A stretch of DNA of 64,000 nucleotides, from positions 6,146,501-6,210,500 of the forward strand of contig JAYKKT010000059.1 of NCBI GenBank assembly GCA_036023115.1. Direction: 5' to 3'. The position numbers and the translations under genes are program-made. A model generated the notes under the pieces. The model did no database searches. It saw only the letters and a list, made by a program, of their open reading frames with translations, and was not told where the DNA came from. This document shows positions 23,207 to 35,289 of this stretch, in pieces. Source of the DNA: Brasenia schreberi (lineage: Eukaryota > Streptophyta > Magnoliopsida > Nymphaeales > Cabombaceae). Numbering within the stretch: position 1 is the first letter of the stretch; every line of letters begins with the position of its first letter.

Positions 23207-23636
23207 TATGAGCCAGCCACAAAATTTCAGTATGAAATGCCCCTCGGCGATTGAATGCTCGGTTTAGCACACATATATGAAAAGATAGAGAGAGTGAGAG
23301 AGAGAGAGAGAGAGAGAGGGGGAATTGATAGACTCTCATTTATACTAGACAATTAATGGCAATCCAAATCGTCAATTGGATTTGTGGATAGTTTATATAA
23401 AAAAGTGAAAAGTGAAAAACTACATTATATATTTTATACATTTTTGCTTTTTTCAAAAATAACTTTATATTTTGTTTTTCTTTTATGTAGACCATTCATC
23501 TCAATTTTGATGGTTTGGGTCGATATGCATGGCCTAATATGAATACGAATCTTTGTTTTTTTCATATAGACCATTCATCTGAGGTATGATGGTCCGGATC
23601 AATATGGACAGTCTAATATGAATAAGAATCCAGCAA

Positions 23637-23637
<1 letters not shown>

Positions 23638-23723
<86 letters not shown>
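23638..23723. repeat. Compound (AC)n(AT)n(GT)n microsatellite, self-complementary
   Basis: An AC run, a short AT centre and a GT run are joined, forming a palindrome-like hairpin of about 80 bases. Confidence 0.95.
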
Positions 23724-23724
<1 letters not shown>

Positions 23725-23974
23725 ATTCATTCCATTGTGCATCTTATCCCCATACCCGACTTGATCAGCTTGCGGTTCGGCTATTCCCTGCTCCGTTTGG
23801 GTCGGGTCAATTTTGTCATCCCCATATATTCCGATTGGGCATGGTGTGCATATGTTTCTCCTATGAAGAAAAATATCATGACCTGGCTCTTCTATACTTG
23901 AGATCTTTAGTTATAACGTAGAATTGATCCCATCTCATAGTAATTTTGTTCTTTTTCTTTTGGTTAAACGCCCA

Positions 23975-24100
23975 ACGAATTCATTTTCTTTGGTTTCAAA
24001 GGGGAGGCAAAGAAGCCAGATATGAACACCACAGGAATCGAACTCACATCCTTCTTCAGGTGGGTTAACGTTCTGAATGCAAACCAACTACTTCCTAATA
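23975..24100 (-). mobile_element. SINE-like element, GGCCTCCC family relative
   Basis: Minus sense: ACCCACCTGAAGAAGGATGT then GAGTTCGATTCCTGTGGTGT (good B box), then TTTGCCTCCCCTTTG. No convincing A box. Confidence 0.5.
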
Positions 24101-24744
24101 CTTTTAGATTTAATTTACATATCATAAAGTTGAACAAACTTGCCTTTCAAAGCTCGATATGAATCTTTAATTTGGATTATCAAGATCGGGTTTTGGCAGA
24201 ACCCTACCAGAAAACTATGATGTATGAAGGGTCCCAACAGTGGCTTCCCTTCTAAAACAGACGGGGGAGAAATAGAACCGGGTATTAAGTACCATAGAAA
24301 AATTTGACAATTGAGAACATACTGTTGAAAGTCTTGGAATCAAATGAGAAGTATAGATTGAACCGGTGGCTCTATACTTCAGTTCCGGTTTAGATTTTCA
24401 AAAGTGGAATTGGAACGGAACCATAGAGTCTATCTTTTCGGTTATGGTCGATTAATGGTTCGGTTCCAGTTCAGTCCCAATTTTAACTTCCCAAATTGCC
24501 ACTAGCCTAGGGCAGAGAATGAGTAAATGATAGATTTGTATGGTTAGAAAGAACATGCTCATTAACTCAACTAGTTAGATGAAATTACTAGTTGTTTCTA
24601 CGACAAGGCTTGCACGAACAAACTTAATTTTAACTTCAATATGCAATAATTGCAATAATTTACCTTTTTCAATTGAAAATTGAGTATGTTAAGTTTAATG
24701 AGCAAGCTCATTTGCAGGGTTTGTCCGATTATCCATAGTTTGTC
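24101..24744. other. Intergenic DNA with GGAACC-rich segment
   Basis: Region 24340-24510 is dense in GGTTCCGGTT and GGAACGGAACC words and is probably an eroded member of the MITE family at 58361, without clear termini. Confidence 0.4.
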
Positions 24745-25030
24745 TCAGGGTGAGCAATGCCTACCAATTGCAAACTGAGTTTTAATACTTGAGGCATCTC
24801 TATATTTTAGCCAACCTATATTAATTCTATGTATAATACATTCATCAAAATTTCCATTGCTTTGAGAGACTGACCCTAAGTACTTAGAATTCTCCTTTTG
24901 GGTGATGCAATGCCTACCAATTGCAGTTTTTTGTTTATTTATTTTAACAATATTGCTAAAGTTGCAATCTGCATATTTTATCTTCATCCCACCAAATCTA
25001 AACCCATTGTTTCCAAAATATCGGCTGATC
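24745..25030 (-). mobile_element. Diverged RTE LINE fragment
   Basis: Minus-strand frame of 95 codons with the RTE block between polymerase and C-terminal domain: KIKYADCNF, IGRHCITQKENSKYLGS, SQSNGNFDECIIHRINIGWL, KYRDASS. It matches the region around the KYLGSIFQSDGRIDGDVTHR block of the other copies but is much more diverged, so it belongs to an older or different subfamily. The word CAATGCCTACCAATTGCA occurs twice (about 24755 and 24908), a local duplication. Confidence 0.8.
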
Positions 25031-26300
25031 AATGAATAAAGAGAAAGTGCAAATCATGTTTAAATTTTTGTCCTTATACAAAAATAGGATCATGTACAGT
25101 GATTAAGTTATAAAATTGAAAAGGGGGCCACCAGACATTGATGTTATGCTTATCACCATGCCAAATCATCCCATAACATTGACATAAAGTATACAAGAGA
25201 TCCTAGTAAAGTGTTTACTACCCGAAAGTTAACTGTGAGACTCTTTGGCGCCTACAACTTTTTCACCAATACAGTTTACTGTATTATTTTTAGTATCATT
25301 AATTTTATTATTATCATTACACTAATAATAAACATTATAGTTATTATTATTTTGAAACTTGATGTATTTTGCTTCATTTTAACTAAAGTATGAGTTGCTG
25401 GTAGGAAAACTACCTATGGTCCTATTAAAATGGGTGAATGAGATCACCCTAGAGGCATACATAGAGAGAAAATATAAAATAAGAAGCTGAAAATTAAGTA
25501 CCCCAAATCCTACGAAATCCTGCCACACCGTAGGTATATTAATTTCTTTTTTGTTTGGAAACTGATCTTAATTGCTTTCTTAGTTTGATGAGGAACCCTC
25601 TGACCAGAGTTCTAAAGAAAAGGGTGGTCTTCGTCATATGCAAAGGCCCAAAACTAAGTATAGAGTTGCTGAGGGGTTCCCACACAAGGATTTGTTTATA
25701 CAGCCATAGGAAAAATTCAGTAGAGGATCTTCATGTTACATAAATATCTTTCATAGAGCATGCTCACTTTCAAATGCACTTTTGGGACCTGTTGCAATTC
25801 CTCTTAAGTGGAACTTCATTGGGTTCGATTCCAAAGGTGAAGGATGTGGGAACATCCCATTTCTAATGTTACTCCTTTGCTACAAAGTTGAATATGTTGA
25901 CGAGAAAGAAACTTATTTCACAAAAACAAGTCTATACTTTTGCCTGTGAATTTATGGTGAAATTTGATATGCTTGTAAGCAATATTAAAGAAAGTGTCTC
26001 CTTCCTCATATCTTGGAGCCTTTCAAATATTTTTTGAATATGGTCGATATCTTCAATGACATTCCGCTGAGGTGGCCAGCAACTTTCGTGTAGCTGACAG
26101 ATCATGTGATAATTAGGTCCCCAAGCATCCTTTGTATAGCTTGGATTGAGGAGACTAAACTCAACCTCTGTTTCCGAAAAAGTTTTCTTTGAAATGGAGG
26201 TGAAAAGTAATGACAAAGGAAGAGGGAGTGAAGAGACTATGTTTTCAATAAGGAAAAAGTTAATAGAAAAGGGAAAATAACACAAAGAACATAGAACAAA
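25031..26300. other. Intergenic, unresolved
   Basis: No recognisable gene. The minus-strand frame 25932-26285 (117 codons) has no known domain. This could include the 3' part of the gypsy element to its right, but no LTR could be identified. Confidence 0.3.
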
Positions 26301-26579
26301 ATGTGACTTATTTATTTTTAATAAAAAAGAAAATGCAAAAAATGATTCTAAGGTTTTTTGCTTTTGGTTTTCTAGAGGAGGAATCCCCTTTCTTTTTATT
26401 GTTCCCTTTTATATCATTTTCTCTCTGTCTCACTCTCTCCACCGCCTCCCCACCTTCCTTACATATGCATCATCCATACGGAGTGGTTGCAGTATCTTTA
26501 TGAAATGTCAAATGCGAGTGTGAGGCAGTTTCGACTCCCGCATGAGTTTGTTATCTTCCTTTTACAAATGATGGTCCTA

Positions 26580-28543
26580 TCTTGGTTTTGGGGCCGATTG
26601 TTGCCAACACTAGTGGCATCCTAGAGGAGTTCATTTGTCCAAAGGTGTCTACAATCCCACGACTTTCTGGGTGGTGTATAGGGGAGAAATACCCATCCAC
26701 CCTTTGCAGTTGTTCGCAATCACATCCTTTGTACCAATGGTGGTTGAGGAGAGTGATGTCTTAGAAATAAGAGAAATCAGTCTAAGGAATGGGGTATTTA
26801 TCATGCCATCATTCTCTCCCATTGATATAGAATGTGACACTAGGTTGATTTTTGTGTTCCTTTCCTTTTAGTCTATGGAACTCAATCGATATGTGTTTTT
26901 CTGGAGCAATGATGTTCCCTACTATTTTGGACATCTTGTCTCAGTTTACCCATCATTGGTGCGAATATAATCGCAAGGAATAGGCAACCCCTTCCATCAT
27001 CTTCAACAAATACATTTCATACTATTTGGCCTTTATCAAGATCAACATTTTATTACATTTTGCATTTTTATTATAGTGGATGTATAGATATATAGTGTGT
27101 TACTTCAGTCATGGAAATTATTAAATCTTACTCCATGTATGTTAGTTGTGATCGTGTCCAACATGTCAATTTCACTAGTTTCTTTGTTCCTTGGTATGTA
27201 TTTTATGATTTACAAGACTCTTTTCAATCTCATTAGAAGAGAGTGTTGATCTTGTTTAGGATCATTTATGGGCCCGACAGTTGTGGATACACATATACTT
27301 CCTCCAGTTCGGCTTTCGCGACTTCCAAATTGCTTGATACCCTAGAGTCTTCAAATAATGGGTATCTTCCTCGCTCTCATCCCTCAATCTACTCACTCTA
27401 TGTCAAATGAATTGTTAGCTCTTAGGTCTATGGAACATGTGGACTTCTCCCTAATTTACTTTGATGTGGACTGTAGGGAGAAAATCTATGTTCCTTGGTT
27501 CGGAGAGCCATATGATTGGGAAAAACCGAGGCTTTGGTTGGTCTTTCATTTTACTTCATCTGGATCTCCTTTACAATCCCAAATCTTTTGTTATGCACAT
27601 CCCTATTTTCCCTCTTGCATGGCTCGGTAGTTTGGTTTTGCCCTCTCATATTGTGTTCCAGCATCAATTACTAGAGGACGACTCCACTTGCTTTTCCTTA
27701 TACTGAATTGCTTGTGGAACGCTTCAGAACTCGTCAAACGTCGTTTCTCCTACTATTTGTTCCTCCTTTCCTTGGGGAGATAATTCGTTTCTCTGAGTAG
27801 TAGGAGCAGGCGAGTGCTTCCATATTCTTCGATCAATTGGACGTCTACAACATGAAGCTTGGTAATTTCGACGGGATCAACAAGAGAATCATTATGCCAA
27901 AGCCTACATCTCAGCCCTCATAGTCTTTAAAGGGAAATTCCAAGAGAATCAGGTCTACAATGAAAGAATTGGGCCTGCCTAAGAAACATGTCACTTGATC
28001 AAGCAAGCAGGCTCTATCGCAGCCATCCACTGAGCCTCCATGCTTAAGACATTGTTTGATTACACCTTCGGTTGGCAATGAGAAAGACGTCCTTGTGATC
28101 ACCGCTGAGAGTCCTTCGTGCATGCCAATGCACTCCTCTGCTCTTGCTCCCCTATCGTTTGAGGCCTTCAACACCAAGCCCCCCATAGCAGCTACATCAC
28201 CTTCGGATTTTCCTACACTAGATAATCGTCAATGCTTTCCTTTGTTTGAAGTATACATACTTGTGCACAAGATATACTTAGACTTTAAACCCTTCTTTTT
28301 CTCCGTAGGAGTGACCTCTCGTTTGTTCCTAGGGGCGCTTGATACAAAACTTGTGTGTCTAAGTCGATAAAGAAACATAGATTTGTCATCTTCCCATGCT
28401 TCGCTTTGCCTTTGGTGAGCAATCAACCCCTCGTTCAAGAAGGGGCACCACATGAGGGGGCATTTCTCCTCCTCTTGAATCTGCAATGAATTGCCTGTCC
28501 CTGAATTCATGGATGAGATCCTCTTTGTCCCTCCTCATGCTTT
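26580..28543 (+). pseudogene. Plant-mobile-domain-like antisense ORF, N-terminal part, decayed
   Basis: Across several frames there are stretches resembling the transposon-associated plant mobile domain: GVYNPTTFWVVYRGEIPIHP near 26640, ELNRYVFFWSNDVPYYFGHL near 26880, RQLWIHIYFLQFGFRDFQI near 27260 (a pattern typical of these proteins), and STHSMSNELLALRSMEHVDF then WFGEPYDWEKPRLW near 27390-27540. Stops and frameshifts separate them. The function of such extra ORFs in the element life cycle is not established. The assignment rests on pattern memory rather than an alignment. Confidence 0.45.
28539..28543. repeat. Target duplication GCTTT, left
   Basis: The five bases GCTTT precede the left copia LTR and recur at 34305-34309 after the right LTR. 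Confidence 0.9.
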
Positions 28544-28678
28544 TGTTGAGTGTTCTTGCAGCGTTGAAGCTAGCCTTTGGTACCTTTTTACAGCCGACAC
28601 ACTCTTGATGAAGAAGATGATCAAACAGTTTTCACGCAATGGTTTTCTTACATGGAGCTTGTTCAGTTTTCCTTTTTC

Positions 28679-28777
<99 letters not shown>

Positions 28778-29008
28778 CTCGCTTTTTCCTCTTCCCATGA
28801 TTTCCACTATAGGCTTTTCGTTAAAGTCATTTCAATGTATATCCGGGAGATTTTCATATCTTTTGTTGAAAAGCAAAAAATAGTTTTGTTTAAGCGTTTT
28901 ATCTTTTGAAAAAAAAAGGACAACTCATGAAAACTCAGAAGAGAGCCCTTCTTCTCACATTTCATGGTTGCAGTTATTAGGGTCGAGAGTGGGCACCAAC
29001 AACTCACA
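28544..29008 (-). repeat. Copia 3' LTR (left copy), 465 bp
   Basis: Matches 33892-34304 along its length except for an inserted long TA tract at 28683-28777. Ends TG...CA. Confidence 0.92.
28683..28777. repeat. (TA)n microsatellite inside the LTR
   Basis: About 95 bases of perfect TA. At the equivalent position the other LTR has only short TATA stretches. Confidence 0.97.
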
Positions 29009-29248
29009 TCTCTCACTTGGTCACTTGAGTCAAGCTATGATACACTGGTTTTTTCTCCTACTATTTTGGGGTTTTACAAGTTGTACTATTTCTAGTTACA
29101 AATAGATTATAACTTATATCTGTTATGTGGGTTTTTTGTGGTAATACAGTTTTCCTGTATAACAAGTTTATTTCTACACTAAAAGCAGTATGCATATGTA
29201 AAACCCATGAGTGTAACATATTTAGTGAAAAGATCTTCTGAGATGCCC

Positions 29249-29600
29249 TTAGTCAAGGGTATGCCAACATATCATTTGTTGACATATAAGATATGGTTGT
29301 TTCATTTTTTTTAGCATATCATGAGCGTAATGATATTTAATCATTATATGCTTGCTTCGTGAGCTGTCAACTCTACTCTTAATGAGTGTAATTGTTGCAT
29401 TGTTGTCACAATAAATGACAATTGACTCGTTAACTATGTTCAGCTTTAGACCACATATGAAACAACTTATCCAAATAATACTTATAGCAGTCATACTACA
29501 AGCAACATACTTATCAGAGGTTAACTTGTTGTCATCTTTGCTCTCAACAAAGTCAGCATATGAGTATCCTATCACTTTTAGTTCATCTGCCTGAAAATAA
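29249..29600 (-). pseudogene. Copia RNase H remnant
   Basis: Minus frame reads ADELKVIGYSYADFVESKDD, then KYVACSMTAISIIWISCF, the VIYCDNNATITLIKS block and SKHIMIKYHYAHDMLKKM, matching copia RNase H. The GYSDADWAGS-type start has Tyr in place of the first Asp (GYSYADF). It connects directly to integrase sequence just upstream, with no reverse transcriptase between. Confidence 0.85.
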
Positions 29601-30135
29601 TTTCAGATCTTTTGTTCCTTTCATATACCTTAAGATCATTTTCTAGTCATATTCAATAAGGTCATGTTATATCTCTCTGTTATACCATTTTGTTGAGGTG
29701 TTCTGGCATAATATTTTGTTTCGAAATACAAAAGTCTTTACAGTAATCAAAAAAATTCTCAAAGGTGTATTCACCACCTCTATCAGACCTTAGGTCTTTG
29801 ATTGTATGCCCTAGTTGATTTTCAACTTCCTACTTATATTCTCTAAATATTTCAAGTACCTCGAATAATCATGAGTAAAGGTTATGAAATAAAATTTACC
29901 TTAATTTGATCTCACCCTAAAGTGTCCACATAAATTAATGTAAATAATTTCTAACAAGATGGTTGTCCTAGTTATTTTTTTTAGAAATGATTTTTTAGTC
30001 ATTTTTCCTTGTATACAGGTTTCACACTTGTTAAAAGTATTTTCCTCAAATTATGATAATAAATCAAAGTTGGCTAATTTCTTCAACTTTCCTACACTTA
30101 TATGCATTAGGCTTTTATTTCATACATTTACATCA
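29601..30135 (-). pseudogene. Copia GAG-pre-integrase and integrase remnant
   Basis: Minus-sense fragments in several frames: SLMHISVGKLKKLANF, NKCETCIQGKMTKKSF (zinc-binding CxxC), TFTHDYSRYLEIF, and LRSDRGGEYTFENFFDYC with the catalytic Asp of the integrase core. Stops and shifts abound. It ends around the PEHLNKM (PQQNG-like) motif and then jumps to RNase H. Confidence 0.85.
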
Positions 30136-30149
30136 ATAAAAAGAGCATA

Positions 30150-31731
30150 ATCAATATAAACAGAAAAGATTAGTTTAGGAGATTTAGCCAAGTCAGAAAA
30201 GTATATAAACCACAATTTTTATCGACGTATTCAAAAGAATGAAGTCAAAGAGGCTCTTAAACATATGAAGAGTGGTAAATTGGTAGGACTAGATAATATT
30301 CCTATAGAAGTTTGGAAAATACTAGGAGAAATAGGAATCACTTGGCTCACAAGACTATTTAATGAAATATAGAAAAACCAAAAGATGCCCGAGGAATGGA
30401 GAGCAAGTACACTTATATCCATATATAAGAACAAGGGAGACAATTCAAAATTGTGCGAATTATCGAGGTATCAAGTTAATGAGTCATACTATGAAATTAT
30501 GGGAAAGAATTATCGAATGTAGGTTAAGACAAGTATCGAGTACAACAGAGAACCAATTTGGATTTATGCCAGGCAGATCTACTATTTAAGCGATTCACCT
30601 TTTGAGACGTCTTATGGAACATTTTAGAGCAAAAAAGAAAGACCTTCACATGATATTTATTGATCTAGAAAAAGCTTATGATAGGGTACCGAGGGAGGTT
30701 CTTTGGAGAACTTTGAAAAAAAGAGGTATCCCATTGACATATATTAACCTTATAAGAGACATGTATGATGGTGCAAAAACATGTGTGAGGACTCATGAAG
30801 GAACAACAAACTTCTTTGAAGTTAATATTGGGTTACATCAAGGATCAACTTTAAGTCCATACTTATTTATAATGGTGATGGATGAGTTAACAAAACATAT
30901 TCAAGATGAAGTACCTTGGTGTATGTTATTTGCAGAAGACAATGTATTAGTGGAGGAGCTAAGGAAAAAGTTAATAGAAAATTGGAACTATGGAGAGAAA
31001 CATTAGAAAGCAAAGGCCTCCGACTTAGTAGAATAAAGACAAAATATATGGAATGTAAGTTTGATTATTTGGTTACTTCAGAGGACATAGAAATTAAAAT
31101 TGGCACACATTGCATTCCCCAAAAGGAAAGTTTTAAATACCTCGGGTCAATTTTTCAAAGTGATGGAAGAATTGATGGAGATGTTACACATAGAATTAAT
31201 GTTGGTTGGTTAAAATGGAGAGGAGCATCAGGTATTCTTTGTGATAAGAAGATACCATTAAAATTAAAAGGTAAATATTATAAAGCAGCAATTAGGCCTG
31301 CCATGTTTTATGGTTGTGAGTGTTGGACAGTTAATCATCAACATGTACAAAAGATGTCTGTGATAGAAATGAAGATGTTGAGATGGATGAGTGGTCATAC
31401 AAGAAAAGACCGTATACATAATGAGGTTATTAGAAACAAATTAGGAGTGGCACCAATAGAGGATAAAATGAGAGAACATCGTTTAAGATGGTTTGGACAT
31501 GTAGAAAGAAGATCAAAAGAAGAACCTGTAAGAAGGTTAGAAAAACTAAATTTGGAAAGTATTAAAAGAGGTAGAGGACGACCACAAAAGTGTTGGAAAG
31601 AAACAATAAAGAATGATCTAGCTTATTGGGAGTTAACTGCTAACATGGCACACGATAGAGATTTGTGGAAACAAAGAATCCATGTAGCCGACCCCGTCTA
31701 GTATGGGAAAAGGCTTAGTTGTTGTTGTTAT
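30150..31731 (+). mobile_element. RTE-type LINE, 5'-truncated, inserted in the copia element
   Basis: Plus strand. It starts within the reverse transcriptase N-terminal region (FYRRIQKNEVKEALKHMKSG, IPIEVWK), lacking the endonuclease. It runs through [34 protein letters not shown], the box [10 protein letters not shown] and the C-terminal region to VADPV-stop at 31701, then GGCTTAGTTGTTGTTGTT. There is a stop at 30371, a frameshift near 30440-30600 and another near 30960. The FADD-type catalytic pair is changed to FAED. The 3' tail of TTG repeats is retained. The left boundary is approximate because the host sequence is also degenerate. Confidence 0.93.
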
Positions 31732-31739
31732 TAATATTC

Positions 31740-32940
31740 AACTTGAACAATCCATGTTCATAATCAAAAGTACCCAATAAATTATTTTACCATGTTTTCT
31801 CATAGTAAACTTGTTAGGGACAAACTTGACTTCAAACCCTTTCTTTACCAAGGCAAGAATCGACAAAATATTGCGCTTAATAGAGGGCACTATCAATATG
31901 TCAGTAAGTACAATTAATGTGCCTTGTATTGAAATTCTAAAATACCCAACTCCAAGAACATCAGAAAATGTATTATTACATATATAAACCTGATGTTCCC
32001 AAGTTTGTATTACTTCATATTCATTGCTCCCTCTTTGCTTCTTTTAGATATGCTAGGTTGTTGCAGAGTCAATCCACCAATCAGTCACTCGGCAATCCAT
32101 GTAAAGGCATTCAGAAATGACGGATTATTTCTTGTTTCTCTGTTGGGTCACGATGTTGGGTGTTCCACTATTATTTCTTTTGTTGCGACAATCACGTTTG
32201 TAGTGCCCCATTTTATCACAATAGTGACGTTGGGTGTTCCCTTTTTTGTTGTTCTTACCAAACTTTTTGTTTGACTTTTTCTTATTTTAGTTATTTTTAG
32301 AGCTTGACCTTAAATCAACTTGAGCAACTAACAATTTTTCTTTTTTCTTTTTATTCATATGTTTTTGTTCAATTGCTAGTTTTAATGGAAGTTCAGAAAG
32401 GGTAAAATCTGGCCAAAGTTTAAGGGTTATGGTTATCATATTCTAGAAAGAGAAAAAACTATTTAGGATAGTGGATATCTTCATCGGTTTAGGGATGCTG
32501 ATCTCGCTATAGCTAAATCTCTAGCCATTACCAACATTTGGTTAACATGTTTGATTACATTCTCCCCTTCTTTTATTTTAATGAAATTATATTTTTGAAG
32601 GAGTAATTGAACATGAAGTTTTGTTGTAGTATCATATTTAGTAAACAAAGAGTCAAACAACTCTTTTTCGATTTCGAATTCCTCAAATACCTGAATCCAT
32701 ATATGTTAACATGATAGTCCTTACTATAGTGTCATCATTTAGAAATGTCATATTTTTTTTCCTCATCTGTTGCAACTGGGGTAAGGGGTAAAGTGGTTTA
32801 TCTAAGTACATAATCAACACCCTCTAAAGTTAAGGCCAACGGGATTCTTCTTTTCCACGTTTCAAAATTTAAGTCATTTAACTTTTCTATTTTTTTAATT
32901 AATAAACACAAATTCTTGAAGTCATTTTTAATAGTTTAGT
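31740..32940 (-). pseudogene. Copia gag and protease remnant
   Basis: Minus-sense landmarks: a zinc knuckle at 32233-32183 reading RHYCDKMGHYKRDC, where the first Cys of CX2CX4HX4C is Arg, and a protease motif at 32083-32050 reading DWWIDSATT, where the family has DSG. Both changes and several stops show loss of function. Upstream, 32940-32280 holds the rest of gag without clear motifs. Confidence 0.75.
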
Positions 32941-33877
32941 ATAAACAACAAATAGAGAGTCTATACATTTTAAATTAGAAACAAAAAACAAGCAACATAT
33001 AATTGAAAATAAGACATTTTCTAAGGAGCCAACAATAAAATATAGTCAGGCACTAAACTGTAAATATTTTTAGGCACTTAACAATAATTTTGAATAAAAT
33101 TCGGGTATCATAATGGAAATATATAAGATTCAGACAGTTTCTATAATTTTCGAACAAATCTTAGGATAGAACACTAAATTTGCTTTCTGTCTATTGTAAT
33201 TTCTTTACAAGTAATGGATAAACTTGTAATTTTAACTTTTGTTTGTTTTGGTAATTATTCCAAAAGACCAAGAACAAAACTGTGAAAGAACGTGTTTGGT
33301 TTAGTCAGTAATTTTCTAAATTGAGCAGGGACGAAATAACAATTCTGCCCTTTAATTGAAACAAAGATTTTGCCTAAAGACTAGAGAGAGGTATGCAGAG
33401 AGAGAGAGATACTCCAGGCGAGGGTGGAAGGTTGGGGATTTGCTCCGCCTTCCGTCACTCTTCTGTTGTTATTTTCCAGTGAGGGAGAGAGCGGGATTAG
33501 AGAGGTTGGGAGTGGGCAGAAGTCAACCGGATATGTTCAGTCGTTCTACGACTCTTGTCAGGAAGAAGGGGTCAAGCCACCGCTAAGGTGCCCAAACCGC
33601 CTCTGATGCGGTGTTGAGCGGTATTTCTCCTCTATTTGCCTCACATGTAGGGAGCAATCTCTATTCCTTTCTCTCTTTTTATTTTCAAATTGTTAGTTGT
33701 TGGATCAGAAGTTGAATACCTTTAATCCGGTGACTCGCAACCTGAAAAGAAGAAGAAGCCCGATGTGACCTTCTTTTTCTCTATCCTTTTTATTTTAAAG
33801 AAAGAACTTATGTTAGAATGGGATTTCCGACGTCTCTCTTCCTTCTTCTTTTTAACTTGCATACCTTTACCAAACGA
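32941..33877. other. Copia leader region containing a GC-richer patch
   Basis: Between gag and the primer-binding site lies an AT-rich stretch. A distinctly GC-richer patch at about 33380-33620 contains GAGAGA tracts and a plus-strand open frame of 76 codons. Origin unknown. Confidence 0.4.
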
Positions 33878-33891
33878 GGCTCTCGTACTAT
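33878..33891 (-). other. Primer-binding site of the copia element
   Basis: Minus strand reads ATAGTACGAGAGCC directly inside the 5' LTR; compared with the plant initiator Met-tRNA site TGGTATCAGAGCC, 10 of 13 positions agree. Confidence 0.7.
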
Positions 33892-34304
33892 TGTTGAGTG
33901 TTCTTGAAGTGTTGAAGCGAGTCTTTAGTACCTTGTTGTAGTGGAGACGCTATGGATGAAAACGACGATGAAATCTTAAAGGCAAACGGTTTTCATACAA
34001 GAGGTTTTCTTAGAAGAAGCTTATTCGGTTTCTTTTTTCTTTTTTCTTTTTTGTGTGTATATCCTCTTGTTGATTTTTTCATATACATGTATATATAACT
34101 GTCTTTTTCCTCTTCCCGTAATTTCCGCTATAGGTTTTTCGTTAAAGTCACATATCCAAGAGATTTTCGCATCTTTTGTTAAAACACAAGAAACAATTTT
34201 ATTTAAGCATTCAAAAAAAAAGAGTAACTCATGAAATAAGAGAAGAAGGCCGGCATTTGATGGTTGCAGTTATTGAGTCCGAGAGTGACCACCAACAACT
34301 CACA
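33892..34304 (-). repeat. Copia 5' LTR (right copy), 413 bp
   Basis: Partner of 28544-29008; shared landmarks include TGTTGAGTGTTCTTG at the left end, TTTTTCGTTAAAGTCA in the middle and GGTTGCAGTTATT near the right end. Confidence 0.92.
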
Positions 34305-34309
34305 GCTTT
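34305..34309. repeat. Target duplication GCTTT, right
   Basis: Second copy of the 5-base duplication made by copia insertion. Confidence 0.9.
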
Positions 34310-35280
34310 TTGATCGAATTCATCTGTAGTCTCTCATTCCAAGGCCACACATGCAGATCCTTTGGCCTTTGGGATGACGGATGAACTGTGCTAAAGTTGT
34401 TTTAGCTAGGCCTTCATCTGACCTCGTGCACTCTACCTTCGATAGGATCCTAGACGTCACGACTACCGAGGATCATGCCTATTCCCATCCCATCTGAGAT
34501 CTGACCTTGCAGTTTATAGAAGCCTTGCTCGACGAGAAAATGTTGAACAATGAGTCTACCTTCAAAGCTGCAAACTTCTCTAACCATGCTTAGTGAGGTA
34601 CATGATAATTCCAAAATTCTGCCCTCCACTCGCGATGCCTCCCGTTATCTGCTTGGTGTACTTTGCCCGCTTGTATCCAGGTTCAATTGGCCATTTCTTA
34701 GAAGTCATTGATGGTGAACTTGTATAGCTTCATTCATTGCAATCACAATTGGCGTATCTGATTGCTCAGGATAATTTCCTTATTGGCATGAGTGACACAA
34801 TGACATTCCACATCACTAAGTTGGACAATGAAGCTCATGGCCTCCATTCAGAGCATTCTCTTGTTGATGCCGATATCATGTGCCTTTAAGCTTGCTACCA
34901 AGAAGTTGTCGCGCAATTGTCCCAAGTCGCGGTCCACAAAGCAGAAGAGAATGACATACTCACTTTGATTGTCGAAGAGCATGTATCCTTATGAAAGATG
35001 AAGTTTGATGCACCTGAGTCTCTGTCGGTCATCTCTGGCAAGTAGGCACAACTCTTGAAAGACGAGGAGACTGCAAACACCTTCCTTGCCGATGTACAAC
35101 TTTTTTGGGGTGGTCTGAATCGCATGCTTGGAAGTAGACCCAAACATTGATGTTATTACGTGCCTTGGCATTCCATGGCTTGCTTTCTAGCCTATTTGAA
35201 CTCTGTTCCTACATTCGTGTTGGATTCTACTTGTCCTTCTCAAATAGTGGTTTAAGTACTTCTATAAATGCCTAGAATTG
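34310..35280 (+). pseudogene. Continuation of the antisense ORF of the gypsy element, decayed
   Basis: Across the copia insertion the plus strand continues with broken protein-like stretches, such as SSDLVHSTFDRILDVTTTED near 34420 and MSDTMTFHITKLDNEAHGLH near 34790, then helical, charged sequence. No domain can be named. I infer it is the C-terminal half of the ORF starting near 26580. Confidence 0.4.
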
Positions 35281-35289
35281 ATTCTTCTT

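Larger units (their letters stand above)
28544..34304 (-). mobile_element. Complete Ty1/copia retrotransposon (nonautonomous, decayed)
   Basis: Both LTRs are present in direct orientation, starting TGTTGAGTG and ending CAACTCACA on the plus strand, flanked by GCTTT on each side. In minus sense: 5' LTR 34304-33892, a primer-binding site just inside (13-base stretch matching the plant initiator Met-tRNA site TGGTATCAGAGCC at 10 positions), leader, gag and protease remnants 32940-32050, GAG-pre-integrase and integrase 30130-29690, RNase H 29575-29249, polypurine tract CCAAGTGAGAGA at 29020-29009, and 3' LTR 29008-28544. The reverse transcriptase is missing, and the coding part is crossed by stops. 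A LINE interrupts it at about 30150-31731. Confidence 0.92.
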
